Notes: generated by a model from the sequence alone, not told the origin. Positions 23,060 to 35,425 are shown, counted from the first letter of the stretch. The stretch: 64,000 nucleotides of DNA from Lolium rigidum (GCF_022539505.1 NC_061508.1:268094736-268158735), one strand, 5' to 3'. Made by a program: numbers and translations.

Positions 23060-23500
23060 ACAGTTGCCTACATACCACGAGTACAGTTACATACAGAGCA
23101 CGAGTACAGCGAATGACGAGTACATTTTAGTGAAGACACGGGTACATTTGCGTATAAAGCACGAGTATAACCACACACACGGCGAGTACAAGTACAGCTA
23201 CACACAAACGAGTACAGGTAAAAAAGTACAACTGCACACACGAGCGAGTACAGTACAGAAGTACAGTTGCACACAAGAGCGAGTACAACTACCGAAATAC
23301 AATTGCACACACGAACGAGTACAGCTACAGAAGTACAGCGACACACACGAGCGAGTACAAGTACATCTGCATATACGAGCGAGTACAATTAACAAATAAA
23401 GGGAAAAACTGCACCAAATACACTAGATAGAGAAGTACTTATCAGTTAAGCACGAGTACAGTTAGGCACACACGACGAGTACCAACAAACTAGTATTGGA
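23060..23500. repeat. Minisatellite with about 36-bp period
   Basis: The core between 23218 and 23390 repeats GTACAGTTGCACACACGAGC followed by GAGTACAACTACAGAA every 36 bp. Looser copies of the CGAGTACA motif extend to about 23500. The period is a multiple of three, so frames stay open on both strands (23064-23399 plus, 23068-23388 minus). Confidence 0.8.
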
Positions 23501-23668
23501 AGTACGAAAAAAGTATCTCGAAACCTATTAATATGGGATCTAGTTTTGAAGATCTCGACGCGAGGATCTCAAAAGTAAAAACGGATCGTAATTTAGACTT
23601 GTGGTTCTTAACATATTTCATTTTGAAAAAAAACAAATATAGAAAATAAAGGAAAAAAAGCTGAGCCC

Positions 23669-24638
23669 TTTTGCCTTCTCTATCCCCTCATCCCCATCTT
23701 GCTTCCCCTTGCGATATGTGGCGAGCAGGGAGACCACTTTCCAGGGATTTTCTGGCACCACAGCGCGCCACTTGTCGCGTGCGAAGCGAGTTATCTTTCC
23801 TTCGCGAAGGTCGATATTTTTTTAGAGTTTTCGCTTGAAGGTTCGATATCTTGTGGAAATAATAAGAGCTTATTGGGCCAAGATGCCAGGTTCCGACAAA
23901 AACTGCACATGAATCTTAGACTCTATGTTCCTAAAAAAAAAGAATCTTAGACTCAAAAATTAACAAAACCACCTTTCTGGAGCTTAGACATTTAAAAAGA
24001 AATCACATATTCATATAAAATTGAACTATGCACACCGAATGTCATTAAGAAATATTTTTATTCGCAAACCAAATGAAATGAATACATGGATCAAAACTTA
24101 AAATACTTCTTAATATATTTTAATGTGGTGCTGGAAGATTAAAGTTTTCTAGGTATGGTTCTTCGAATCTTGCTTCGCCGATCGATTAGGATCTTTTCTC
24201 ATGGTTGCCACGAGGATGTTTGTCCTTGCAATATTTGTTTCGACTGCTACATCCTCAAAAATGGTGATTCGTACTCTCGGGTTCTCGGTGACGTCGACCA
24301 AGCTGTTCGATTGCTTTTCTCTGGTATACTGGTGTTGGTACTCTTGCCGATGGTGATTGACTATTTCAATGGTTGTGCGCGTGCATGTAGCCCTGACATT
24401 GCGGCTGAAGTTAAAATTATGGAAGAACCTTCGTTGGTATTTTCAGGTCTATGAACTGTGGTTTGGTTTCTATGTTTGGCTGCCTCAAAAAAAGTATAAG
24501 ATTATGTCATGGAGAAGAAATAGAAAACCTCGAAGATTTGTTGGTTTCTTTCATACTTTTTCTTGTAATAGTTGAAGTCAGCTGGTGTTTCATTAACATG
24601 TACTATTTGTTACTATAAATATATGTGGTATTGATTGT
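23669..24638 (+). mobile_element. Retroposed sequence, probably a 5'-truncated LINE end
   Basis: The segment ends ATTGATTGTAAAAAAA and is flanked by 16-bp direct repeats: A7-GCTGAGCCC at 23653-23668 and A7-GCCGAGCCC at 24639-24654. The poly(A) end and target duplication support retroposition on the plus strand. The single mismatch between the repeats is T versus C at a CG. An open frame at 24155-24454 has no clear reverse transcriptase motif. It is probably a LINE 3' part, but a processed transcript is possible. Confidence 0.6.
23911..23954 (+). repeat. Second micro-retroposition scar (18-bp insert, 13-bp repeats)
   Basis: GAATCTTAGACTC occurs at 23911-23923 and 23942-23954. Between them is TATGTTCCT followed by nine A. 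The structure equals a retroposon reduced to its 3' end and poly(A), nested in the retroposed segment above. Confidence 0.6.
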
Positions 24639-24654
24639 AAAAAAAGCCGAGCCC

Positions 24655-26170
24655 CACCAGGTATTACGAATTGACCGGTTCAAATCATCGCAATGGGTTC
24701 ATACTTAAATTAAGAGCATCCAATAAATCTTGGAACTCGTACAGTTCAATAAATTTCAACTAAATCATCACTGACATATCAATATATATAGCATAGCATG
24801 AAGACACAACCTAGCATAGCAAGGACCCATGGTAACCAAGAAACAAGGCAGCAATTGATGCTCACAGTGACTCAAGCCAAGCCCTAGCAGAACTAGTAAT
24901 CCCTAGATAATGGCAGAGGATAGAACAATAGCAACCAGAGGTTATTAATCAAGCCACTAGATAAGCAAGACCAAGCCCCATCCCTAGTCCTAGCACCACT
25001 AGAGGAGAAAGAAGAGGAGAAAGCAGGGAGGAAAAGGAGGGGTACCTGGAGCAGCAACACTGTGGTGGCATCCATGGCGGCACGACGGTACAAGCTAGTC
25101 ACGGTGGTGTCACCTGCGTCGAGTCGCGACCAAGCCTGGAGCCATGCCAAGTACCGGCACCACCAGAGCATCGCGGAACACCACCAGACCACCAGGGAGC
25201 AGCGCATCGACGGTGACGCGTACAATCGCCAAAGCCCTAGCTCCCAGATAAGGTTGCACGAGCCACCGAGGAGGTGCCCATCAAATCCATACCGGGGCGC
25301 CCGCCTCTTATCCTGCGGCAGGTACGCCCGCCGTCGCATGATCTCCCAGCGGCGAGCAGGGGTGCGCACGGGAATTACGGGGACCGACACCCTCGCACGG
25401 TTGAGGTGCCACCCGTGTGGCAGGTGGACGTCAGTCCACGGTAGAGGCACGTCGGCCTCCGCGAACTGGCGGCAGTCTCGACCTCCACGTAGACGTGCCG
25501 CTCCGAGCGCGACACATGTGGAGGACGAGGTGGCCTCTGCGCCACGCGGAAGAAGCGACGGCTGCCGTTGCCACCGCCGCCGCCGGCCTCGTGGTCGTTG
25601 CGGCCGGGGCGAAACCAACCGCTGCCCTTCGCCACAACCTCGAGCTAGGGTGCCGCTAGGGTTTCAGTCGGTGGGGAGAGAGTGTGTGCGGAGTGGGGAC
25701 TGATGTGGGATCGAGGATGACGACGGGTCTTCATTTAAGAAGATCACGTGGACCCACATCGCCTCGGTCCCCAGTCGCTGCCATGCGGGCCCGACGCAAT
25801 CTAGTGCGGACACGTGTGGACACATGCACTATCCGCGGCCACCGCAAACCCAGCTCAAATTTAGGCTAGAGATGCGGACCAAACAGATAGAAACCGTGAC
25901 GACGTCGGATACGGCAAACTGCGCAGATACGGGTCACCGTTGGAGTTGGAGATGGCCTAACGCTTCTCCGATTTCACGGCTGACCTCATTCTCCCTCCCC
26001 CTTTTCCCCTGTGCATCCAATCAACTACCCCGTCCTGTCGTGGCCACCGGCCTATTCAAACTTTATTTTACATGTCATATTCCCTAATATACATAGTAGG
26101 TATGTGCTGTAAAATCTATTCACGGTGTTTTGTGAAAAAACAGAAGAAAGAAATCTGTTCTTGCCATTTT
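24655..26170. other. Unassigned, with a GC-rich degenerate coding-like stretch on the minus strand
   Basis: Minus-strand frame 24893-25618 includes DVHLPHGWHLNRARV and the pattern RRWEIMRRRAYLPQDKR. To my memory this resembles a protein fragment found often in Triticeae transposon-borne or repeated genes. I cannot name a function and the ends are unclear. Bases 25870-26170 show nothing firm. Confidence 0.35.
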
Positions 26171-26454
26171 GCCTAAAGTTACATATGAAATGATTATGTA
26201 AGAACCCATTCACCGGGTCAAATTAGAAAAATTTCTTACGTATTCAAGCTAAATTTTTACATGTAATCTTGGTAGGTGTGTGTTGTCAAATCCTTCCGTG
26301 TTGGTTGTAAAAATTGCACAAAAATCAAGTATGTATAAATTCATGTGACAATAAATTCTTACATGTATTACCTCTTTAAATTACATGTCATTTTGCCTTA
26401 ATAGTCTGTAAAAATCCATCCAGAATAGTATTTTTTGAGGGGAAATCTCATATA

Positions 26455-29447
26455 TTACTCACTTTCAAAGTTTACACCATCGCCCACAGCGAATTCAGAA
26501 ATATAAGCTGGGACTGGGGCCAACCAAAGGTTACAGGTTTCAGACTGAAAAGCTAGTTGCGCTAAATTGTGGGCAAAACAATTCAACTTTCTGCTCGTGT
26601 ACTGCACGAGACACCCAGGCAAATGCAAAGCAACATTAGAAATATCCTTATACACGCTCCAGAGCTTAGACGGGTTAGGAACAGGGCTTCTTGACGCATT
26701 AACAGCAGCTATGCGTCAGACATAACAATTGGCTCGTGAAGACCAAGCTCGATGCCCAGCTTCAGTCCGGCAAGGATCGCTCTAGCCTCAGATTCCTCCG
26801 CGCCTGGCATCTATCGATCGACCTGCTGATAACAGCGATGATGGAGCCTTGGCCGTCGCGAGCCACAACCCCGATGGCCGATTCACCAGTCAGCGGCTTG
26901 TATGCTGCGTCGACATTGATCACTGCAGTATCTTCCGTAGGCCTGGACGAAGGAGACAGATGCATATCTTCTACTCTGTTTGGAATAGAAGAACAAGAAC
27001 CAAATTGATTAGTCATCTCAGGTAAACCAATAGCTTTTTTACCTTTGTTATTCCGTGTGGCTGGGCTGCAGTCCGTAAGCATGGCTTCATAGTTTAGCAG
27101 GAAAGACACTGACTTCATGATTGATTCCTTGCCTTTTTCGTGTATTACGTCACAACGGAGGTGCCAAGCTCTCCAGAGGAGGAGAAGCACCTGAGCTCTT
27201 TGCTTATCACTACAAGATCCTAGTAAGATAAGCAGCCAATCCTCACCAGTTTGCCGAAATCTGAATTCCGACGGCAGGTTCCAGTGTTCTCTCATCTTCT
27301 CCCTCAAGGCTCTAGCTTTGGTGCATGAGACTGTAGCATGGAAGCTAGATTCGTCGCACATACCGCAGACTGTACAGGTGCCTTGTGTTTCCAAAGTCCT
27401 CCTGAACTTGTTCTTGTTGGTGGCGAGGTTGTCACGAGCTGTTCTCCACCCGAAAATTCTAACCTTGGTTGGAACTTGGGTCTTCCAAATGAGCTTCCAA
27501 ATATTCCTCAAATTATCAGTAGCTTCGCTGCTCCCGGCTTGCCACCTAACACCATTGTGAAGGTTATAAGCGAGTTTATATGCACTTCTCACAGAAAATT
27601 TACCATTACGCTCATAGTGCCACGCTTTGAAGTCCTCGCAGGGCTGAACAGGGAGCTTTAAGCTGAGGATCACAGAAGCATCCTCAGGGAAGCAAATCCG
27701 TCTAATAAGTGGTTCGTTCCAGTCATTAGAGTTATGGAGGATCAGCTGATTTACTCTACGAGTTCTAGTGTTTGTTTTCCCTGCTCTCGGTTTTAGATTG
27801 TAGTCTCTTGGTAGCCAGTTGTCACGCCAAATGTGGGTTTTTTCTCCATTTCCAATTCCCGATATGAGCCCCTCTTTAATCAGCTCCAAACCATACTCGA
27901 TGCCCCGCCAAGAGGGAGAGGCATCCTGACGGAACACAGTGTAAGGAAGTTTCCTCTCGGGTAGTAGATAGACTTAAGGAGCCTAGCACACAAGCTATTG
28001 GGGTTAGAGATGATCCTCTAACACTGCCTAGCAAGCATAGCTTGATTAAGGAGTTTTAGGTCCCTAAATCCAACTCCTCCAAAGTTTTTCGGTCTCGTAA
28101 GCACATCCCATGCTTCCCAATGAACCTTTCTTCTCTTTTCGTCATCTCCCCACCAAAAATTTCGGACTATACGAGCATAGTCTTCATGGAATCCCGCTGG
28201 GAGTTTGAAAACACCCATCACATAATTTGGGATAGCTTGGGCAACAGATTTAATAAGAGCTTCCTTTGCTCCCATTAATGAGTATTTTTCAGCCCAATTG
28301 TTGACTCTTTTACTAAGCCTATCCTTATAGGATTGGAATCTTCCTTTTTTTATCCGTCCTTCGGGAGTTGGGAGGCCCAGATATTTGTCCTCGAAATCAA
28401 CTCGTTCAACTTCCAGGGTTCTTCTAACATCCTCGTGGTTTTGTTGTTGGCAGCTATCACCGAACATGATAGAGCACTTGCTGACACTAAGGAGCTGACC
28501 TGAACCCTTCTCAAAATTGGTAATAGCAGATTTGATGATGCTAGCTTGGCTGCCAATAGCCTGAAAGAAAAGGATACAATCATCGGCAAAGAGAAGATAG
28601 GATATACCAGGCGAGTTTCTACAGATTTTGAGCTCTTTTAGACCTTGATCGTAGACAGCCCGTTGGATAGATTTAGACAAGCAGTCTGCGACAAAGAGGA
28701 AAAGATACGGGGAAAGGGGATCCCCTTGCCTCAACCCCCTGGATGGGGTAATCTCTTCAGTTAGGCTGCCATTGACCTGTACACAGAATTTGACAGTAGT
28801 GACGCAAACCATGATCCACCTAACCCATCTGTGATCAAAGCCACTTTTCAGAAGCAAGCCTTCAAGGAAAGACCAGTCAACCCTGTCGTAAGCCTTAGAC
28901 AAGTCAAGTTTGTAAGCACAGAAAGACTCATCCGGTTTCTTGTTTCTTTGGATGGCGTGGAAGCACTCAAAAGCAACCATGGCATTGTCAGAGATTAGTC
29001 TGCCGGGAATGAATGCACTTTGAGTCTCGCCGATGAGGTTCTGTAGGAACGGTCTTAACCTGTTCACGAGGCACTTGGATATAACCTTGTAAACAGTGGC
29101 GGAGACAGGCCCCAGGCTACAGCAGCCTTGGCCCGGGGCGTGAGCGAGGAATGCAAAGCTTCACTGTAGGAAAATCGCACTGTAGCATCACTGTAGCGCA
29201 CTGTAGCATCAACATGGTCTGGGGCGTCGTCGCATCCTAGCTCCGCTACTGCTTGTAAACCACATTGTACAGGGAGATAGGACGGTAGTCTTTCAGATCT
29301 GAAGCATCATCAGATTTGGGAATAAGAACTATCTTCGTCATGTTTATCTCCTTAGGGAGAATACCATTAGAGAAAAACTTTTTAATTGCTTTACAAGTCT
29401 CATCTCTAAGAAGGGCCCAATTTCTTTGGAAGAATCTGGCCGGCAGC
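26455..29447 (-). pseudogene. LINE reverse transcriptase / RNase H (broken)
   Basis: Reading order on the minus strand starts with GLPARFFQRNWALL and DYRPISLYNVVYK, then a hAT MITE interrupts. The reverse transcriptase follows: QSAFIPGRLISDNA, KLDLSKAYDRVDW, GLRQGDPLSPYLFLF and the catalytic YLLFADDC near 28580. A TAG replaces a conserved Trp codon at 28018-28020. A one-base loss near 27945 shifts frame into the zf-RVT region (HIWRDNWLPRDY, CGMCDESSFHATVSC). The RNase H start VINVDAAYKP near 27000 is followed by a further shift near 26770, and its end is at 26455-26655. The copy is inactive. Confidence 0.92.
29094..29251. mobile_element. hAT-type MITE nested in the LINE
   Basis: The 158-bp insert starts CAGTGGCGGAG and ends CTCCGCTACTG. 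It is flanked by CTTGTAAA at 29086-29093 and 29252-29259. It splits the reverse transcriptase frame within codons for the conserved YNVVYK region. Confidence 0.92.
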
Positions 29448-30230
29448 CCATCCAGAATAGTATTTGTCATACATGCAAGTAGGAAAAATCCTACTTATAT
29501 TTGATTATGTCAAAAAATCACTTATGTAAGTAGGAAAATATCTCCTACAATTAGGGAAAATATTCTTGTATTTTTGGCCTAAATTACATATGAAAATTTC
29601 AGTCATGTAAGTAGGAAAATAACTCTTGCACGGTTGAAAATTTACATGTCTCTCTGGTATTACATACATGATATTGATAACATGTAAAACTAATTTACAT
29701 GACTGTAAGTAGGTGATATATATTTTTACATATTTGCATACCTAGTGTAGAAGAAACAAAACTGTTAAGGTGCATACGATACACAAAAGAAGAACTACTC
29801 TCTCTGTGCATCAATGTAAGATATTTTAGGTACTTTTAAAATAGATTAGATATAAACCAAAATGAGTAAATCTACACATAAAAATAGACTAGATACAAAC
29901 TAAGGGTGTGTTCGGTTTCAGAACAAGAAGGGATGGAATGGAATGGTTCCATCCCGAGGTCACGGAACGGTTCCGACCCTATGTTCGGTTTGGAAAGGAA
30001 CGAGGAACGGAATGGTTCCATATTGTGTTCGGTTGGAGGAATTGAGATGGAAGGGAATAACCATAAGCATGGTTAAAATGCTAATAATTTGAGCTTAGGT
30101 TAATCTGATGGATAGCTAGCAGCAATCGCCCGCTTGCTGCGGTCACGCGTCCTTCGCGCCGTCGCCCGGGCTTCCTTCGCCTCGCCTCTGCCACATGCTT
30201 GCCGCTGGGAGCTGCGCGTGCCTGGCCCCG

Positions 30231-31937
30231 TGATACGTCTCCAACGTATCGATAATTTCTTGTGTTCCATGCCACATTATTGATGTTATCTACATGTTTT
30301 ATGCACACTTTATGTCATATTCGTGCATTTTCTGGAACTAACCTATTAACAAGATGCCGAAGTGCCAGTTCTCGTTTTCTCGCTGTTTTTGGTTTCAGAA
30401 ATCCTAGTAACGAAATATTCTCGGAATCGGACGAAATCAACGCCAAAGTTCCTATTTTCATCGGAAGCATCCAGAACACCCGGGAAGGACCAGAGGGGGC
30501 CCACAGGGCCACCAAACCCTAGGCTGGCGCGGCCAGAGGGGGGGCCGCGCCGCCCTAGGGTGTGGGCCCCCCTTCGACCTTCCTGCGCCGCCTCTCCGCC
30601 TATAAAGAGCCCCTGGATCAGAAAACCCGATACCAATTGACGAAACACACAGAAAACCCGCCAGAGCCGCCGCCATCGCGAAGCCAAGATCTGGGGGACA
30701 GGATCTCTGTTCCGGCACCCTGCCGGAGCGGGGAAGTGCCCCCGGAGGGCTTCTCCATCGACACCGCTGCCATCTCCACCGCCATCTTCATCACCGTTGC
30801 TGCTCCCATGAGGAGGAGTAGTTCTCCATCGAGGCTCGGGGCTGTACCGGTAGCTATGTGGTTCATCTCTCTCCTATGTGTTTCAATACAATAATCTCAT
30901 GAGCTGCCCTACATGATTGAGATTCATATGATGATGCTTGTAATCTAGATGTCATTATGCTAGTCAAGTGAGTTTTACTTATGTGATCTCCGGAGACTCC
31001 TCGTCCCACGTGTGTAAAGGTGACAGGGTGTGCACCGTGTGGGTCTCTTAGGCTAGATTTCACAGAATACTTACTCATTGAATGGCATAGTGAGGTGCTT
31101 ATTTATATCTCTTTAAGATTGCAGCATGTTTGTATCACAATTTATCTATGTGCTACTCTAGTGATGTGTTATTAAAGTAGTTTTATTCCTCCTGCATGTG
31201 TGCAAAGGTGACAGTGCGTGCACCGTGTTAGTACTTGGTTTATGCTATGATCATGATCTCTTGTAGATTATGGAGTTAACTATTGCTATGATAATATTGA
31301 TGTGATCTATTCCTCCTACATATGCATGAAGGTGACAGTGTGCATGCTATGCTAGTACTTGGTTTAGTAGCGTTGATCTATCTTACACTAAAGGTTACTT
31401 AAACATGAGCATTATTGTGGAGCTTGTTAACTCCGGCATTGAGGGTTCGTGTAATCCTACGCAATGTGTTCATCATCCAACAAAAGTGTAGAGTATGCAT
31501 TTATCTGTTCTGTTATGTGATCAATGTTGAGAGTGTCCACTAGTGAAAGTCTAATCCCTAGGCCTTGTTCCTAAATACTCCTATCGCTGCTTGTTTACTG
31601 TTTTACTGCGTTACTACTGCTGCGTTACTACTGCTTGTTTACTGTCCTGGGCAAAGCACTTTTCTGGTGCCGTTGCTACTACTCATATATATTTATACCA
31701 CATGTATTTCACTATCTCTTCGCCGAACTAGTGCACCTATTAGGTGTGTTGGGGACACAAGAGACTTCTTGCTTTGTGGTTGCAGGGTTGCATGAGAGGG
31801 ATATCTTTGACCTCTTCCTCCCTGAGATCGATAAACCTTGGGTATCCACTTAAGGGAAACTTGCTGCTGTTCTACAAACCTCTCGCTCTTGGAGGCCCAA
31901 CACCTGTCTACAAGAATAGAAGCTCCCGTAGACATCA
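30231..31937 (+). repeat. 5' LTR (1707 bp)
   Basis: It contains TATAAAGAG at 30601-30609, a likely LTR promoter. It closely matches the 3' LTR, with scattered single-base indels and CG-context changes. Confidence 0.92.
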
Positions 31938-31947
31938 AGCACTTTTC

Positions 31948-31966
31948 CGGCGCCGTTGCCGAGGAG
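31948..31966 (+). promoter_or_regulatory. Primer-binding site, tRNA-Asp type
   Basis: CGGCGCCGTTGCCGAGGA lies about 10 bp after the 5' LTR and is complementary, with one mismatch, to the 3' end of plant tRNA-Asp. Confidence 0.7.
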
Positions 31967-32191
31967 GAAAGGTAAAAGGCTCTCATACTACGGTCCCAGG
32001 TAAAGTATTTTTCTGGCGCCGTTGTGTGTGTGCTCAAAGCTATTTCCTTTAGATCCTGCAATTGCATCTTGTTGTTTCTTGTTTACACTAGTTTGGCATA
32101 ATGTACAAGAGTGAGCTTCTTATTCTATTTCCTGATTTAAAACATGGATTGTTTGATGCGAAAATTAAAAAACCTATGAAATCTTCTTTGC

Positions 32192-32839
32192 ATGCTTGGT
32201 AGTAATATTAGTATGAACGCTTTGAACACCATTGTTGACAATGATATAGAAAGTTCTAAGCTTGGGGAAGCTGGTTTGCATGATATTTTTAGTCCCCCAA
32301 GCATTGAGGAGAAAATTTTCTTTGATGATACTTTGCCTCCTATTTCTGATGATGATAATGATAGTGGTCTTTTTGTGCCACCTACTGCTGAGAGTAAATT
32401 TTGTTGTGATTATACTATGCCTCCTACACTTGATGAGAATAATAATGATAGCTACTTTGTTGAATTTGCTCCCACTACAACTAATAAAATTGATTATGCT
32501 TATGTGGAGAGTAATAATTTTATGCATGGGACTCATGATAAGAATGCTTTATGGGATAGTTATATTGTTGAGTTTGCTCATGTTGCTACTGAAAGTTATT
32601 ATGAGAGAGGAAAATATGGTTGTAGAAATTTTCATGTTACTAAAATGCCTCTCTATGTGCTGAAATTTTTGATGCTACACTTGTTTTATCTTCCTATGCT
32701 TGTTACTTTGCTCCTCATGAACTTGTTTATTTACAAGATTCCTATGCATAGGAAGCATGTTAGACTTAAATGTGTTTTGAATTTGCCTCTTGATGCTCTC
32801 TTTTGCTTCAAATACTATTTCTTGCGAGTGCATCATTAA
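32192..32839 (+). CDS. Acidic open frame of the non-autonomous LTR element, 215 aa
   Basis: The single open frame inside the element starts MLGSNISMNAL. Residues 40-95 hold an imperfect duplication: FFDDTLPPISDDDNDSG and CCDYTMPPTLDENNNDS. The middle part, YAYVESNNFMHG and SYIVEFAHVATESYYERG, recurs in my memory in many Triticeae repeats of this kind. The C-terminal third is hydrophobic and may no longer be in the original frame. It shows no gag zinc knuckle or enzyme motif. The function is unknown, and it may be a relic rather than a working gene. Confidence 0.45.
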   Translation: MLGSNISMNALNTIVDNDIESSKLGEAGLHDIFSPPSIEEKIFFDDTLPPISDDDNDSGLFVPPTAESKFCCDYTMPPTLDENNNDSYFVEFAPTTTNKIDYAYVESNNFMHGTHDKNALWDSYIVEFAHVATESYYERGKYGCRNFHVTKMPLYVLKFLMLHLFYLPMLVTLLLMNLFIYKIPMHRKHVRLKCVLNLPLDALFCFKYYFLRVHH

Positions 32840-35011
32840 AACTGCTGAGCCCATCTTAATGGCTAAAAAGAAAGAACTTCTTGGGAGATAACTCATGTGT
32901 TATTTTGCTACAGTACTTTGTTTTATATTTGTGTCTTGGAAGTTGTTTACTACTGTAGCAACCTCTCCTTATCTTAGTTTTGAGTTTTGTTGTGCCAAGT
33001 TAAGCCGTTGATAGAAAAGTAAGTACTAGATTTGGATTACTGCGCAGTTCCAGATTTCTTTGCTGTCACGAATCTGAGCCCACTGCCCTGCAGGAAGCTC
33101 AGAAAATTATGCCAATTTACGAGCATGATCCTCAGATATGTACGCAACTTTCATTCAATTTGAGCATTTTCGTTTGAGCAGGTCTGGTGGCCTAATAAAA
33201 TCCATCTTTACGGACTGTTCTGTTTTGACAGATTCTGCCTTTTATTTCGCATTGCCTCTTTTGCTATGTTGGATGAATTTCTTTGATCCATTAATGTCCA
33301 GTAGCTTTATGCAATGTCCAGAAGTGTTAAGAATGATTGTGTCACCTCTGAACATGTTAATTTTTATTGTCCACTAACCCTCTAATGAGTTGTTTCGAGT
33401 TTGGTGTGGAGGAAGTTTTCAAGGGTCAAGAGAGGAGGATGATATACTATGATCAAGAAGAGTGAAAAGTCTAAGCTTGGGGATGCCCCGGTGGTTCATC
33501 CCTGCATATATCAAGAAGACTCAAGCGTCTAAGCTTGGGGATGCCCAAGGCATCCCCTTCTTCATCGACAAATTATCAGGTTCCTTCTCTTGAAACTACA
33601 TTTTTATTCGGCCACATCTTATGTACTTTACTTGGAGCGTCTGTTTGTTTGTTTCTATTTTTGTTTTTGTTTGAATAAATTGGATTACATCATGCTTGTG
33701 TTGGAGAGAGACACGCTCCGCTGGTTCAAATGAACACATGTGTTCTTAGCTCATAATATTCATGGCGAAGTTTCCTCTTCGTTAAATTGTTATATGGTTG
33801 GAATTGGAAAATGATACATGTAGTAATTGCTATAAATGTTTTGGGTAATGTGATACTTGGCAATTGTTGAGCTCATGTTTAAGCTCTTGCATCATATACT
33901 TTGCACCTATTAGTGAAGAATACATAGAGCATGCTAAAATTTGGTTTGCATAATTGGTCTCTCTAAAGTCTAGATAATTTCTAGTATTGAGTTTTGAACA
34001 ACAAGGAAGACGGTGTAGAGTCTTATAATGTTTCCAATATGTCTTTTATGTGAGTTTTGCTGCACCAGTTCATCCTTGTGTTTGTTTCAAACAACCTTGC
34101 TAGCCTAAACCTTGTATCGAGAGGGAATACTTCTCATGCATCCAAATACTTGAGCCAACACTATGCCATTTGTGTCCACCATACCTACCTACTACATGGT
34201 ATTTCTCCGCCATTTCAAAGTAAATTGCTTGAGTGCTACCTTTAAACAATTCAAAATTTATTACCTCTTATTTGTGTCAATGTTTTATAGCTCATGAGGA
34301 AGTATGTGGTGTTTATCTTTCAATCTTGTTGGGCAACTTTCACCAATGGACTAGTGGCTTCATCCGCTTATCCAATAATTTTGCAAAAAGAGCTGGCAAT
34401 GGGATTCCCGGTCCCAAATTAACAAACTAAAAATAGACACTCCTCCATGGTATGTGATTGTTGGACGGCACCCGAAGGATTCGGTTAGCCATGGCTTGTG
34501 TAAGCAAAGGTTGGGAGGAGTGTCATCATAATAAAACTAAAATAAAAAGGTACTCCTTCATGGCATGAGAATGTTGGCAGGCACCCGAGGATTCGGTTAG
34601 CCATGGTTTGTGAAAGAAAGGTTGGAAGGAGTGCCATCCAAAAATAAAATAAAATGGGAGCCGCTCTTTGAAGGTTTGTCTGGCAAGGGGGTTAGAGTAC
34701 CCGCTACCATTCGTTGACAACAACATACACCTCTCAAAACTTTATTTTTATGCTCTCTTTATGTTTTCAAAATCAAAGCTCTAGCACAAATATAGCAATC
34801 GATGCTTTCCTCTTTGAAGGACCATTCTTTTACTTTTATATTGAGTCGAGTTCACCTATTTCTCTCCATCTCAAGAAGCAAACACTTGTGTGAACTCGTG
34901 CATTGATTCTTACATATTTGCATATTGCATTTGTTATATTGCTTTGCATTGACAATTATCCATGAGATATACATGTTATAAGTTGAAAGCAACCGCTGAA
35001 ACTTAATCTTC

Positions 35012-35425
35012 TTTTGTGTTGCTTCAATGCCTTTACTTTGAATTATTGCTTTATGAGTTAACTCTTATGCAAGACTTATTGATGCTTGTCTTGAAGTGCT
35101 ATTCATGAAAAGTCTTTGCTATATGATTCAGATTGTTTACTCATGTCATTACCATTGTTTTGATCGCTNNNNNNNNNNNNNNNNNNNNNNNNNNNNNNNN
35201 NNNNNNNNNNNNNNNNNNNNNNNNNNNNNNNNNNNNNNNNNNNNNNNNNNNNNNNNNNNNNNNNNNNNTTTTGTGTTGCTTCAATGCCTTTACTTTGAAT
35301 TATTGCTTTATGAGTTAACTCTTATGCAAGACTTATTGATGCTTGTCTTGAAGTGCTATTCATGAAAAGTCTTTGCTATATGATTCAGCTTGTTTACTCA
35401 TGTCATTACCATTGTTTTGATCGCT
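35012..35425. repeat. 157-bp sequence repeated on both sides of an assembly gap
   Basis: 35012-35168 and 35269-35425 are the same except for one base (CAGATTG versus CAGCTTG). The 100-N run at 35169-35268 lies exactly between them. The pattern is that of two contig ends that overlap but were not merged. Confidence 0.9.
35169..35268. other. Assembly gap (100 N)
   Basis: A run of exactly 100 N inside the LTR element, directly flanked by the 157-bp repeat, so true missing sequence may be zero. Confidence 0.98.

Larger units (their letters stand above)
26431..29447 (-). mobile_element. 5'-truncated LINE (non-LTR retrotransposon)
   Basis: A poly(T) at 26431-26436 marks the 3' end on the minus strand. 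Flanking 15-bp duplications CCATCCAGAATAGTA lie at 26416-26430 and 29448-29462. Copy B of the segmental duplication has the empty site. Body length is 3017 bp, including a later hAT MITE. The 5' end starts inside the reverse transcriptase gene, so the endonuclease part is missing. Confidence 0.93.

Noticed and set aside
23064..23399. CRISPR-like short repeat pattern
   Set aside because: Units are contiguous 36-bp repeats without unique spacers, in a plant genome; a minisatellite.
24893..25618. 241-codon Arg-rich gene
   Set aside because: Only a short stretch resembles a recurrent Triticeae repeat protein; ends and frame are not supported.
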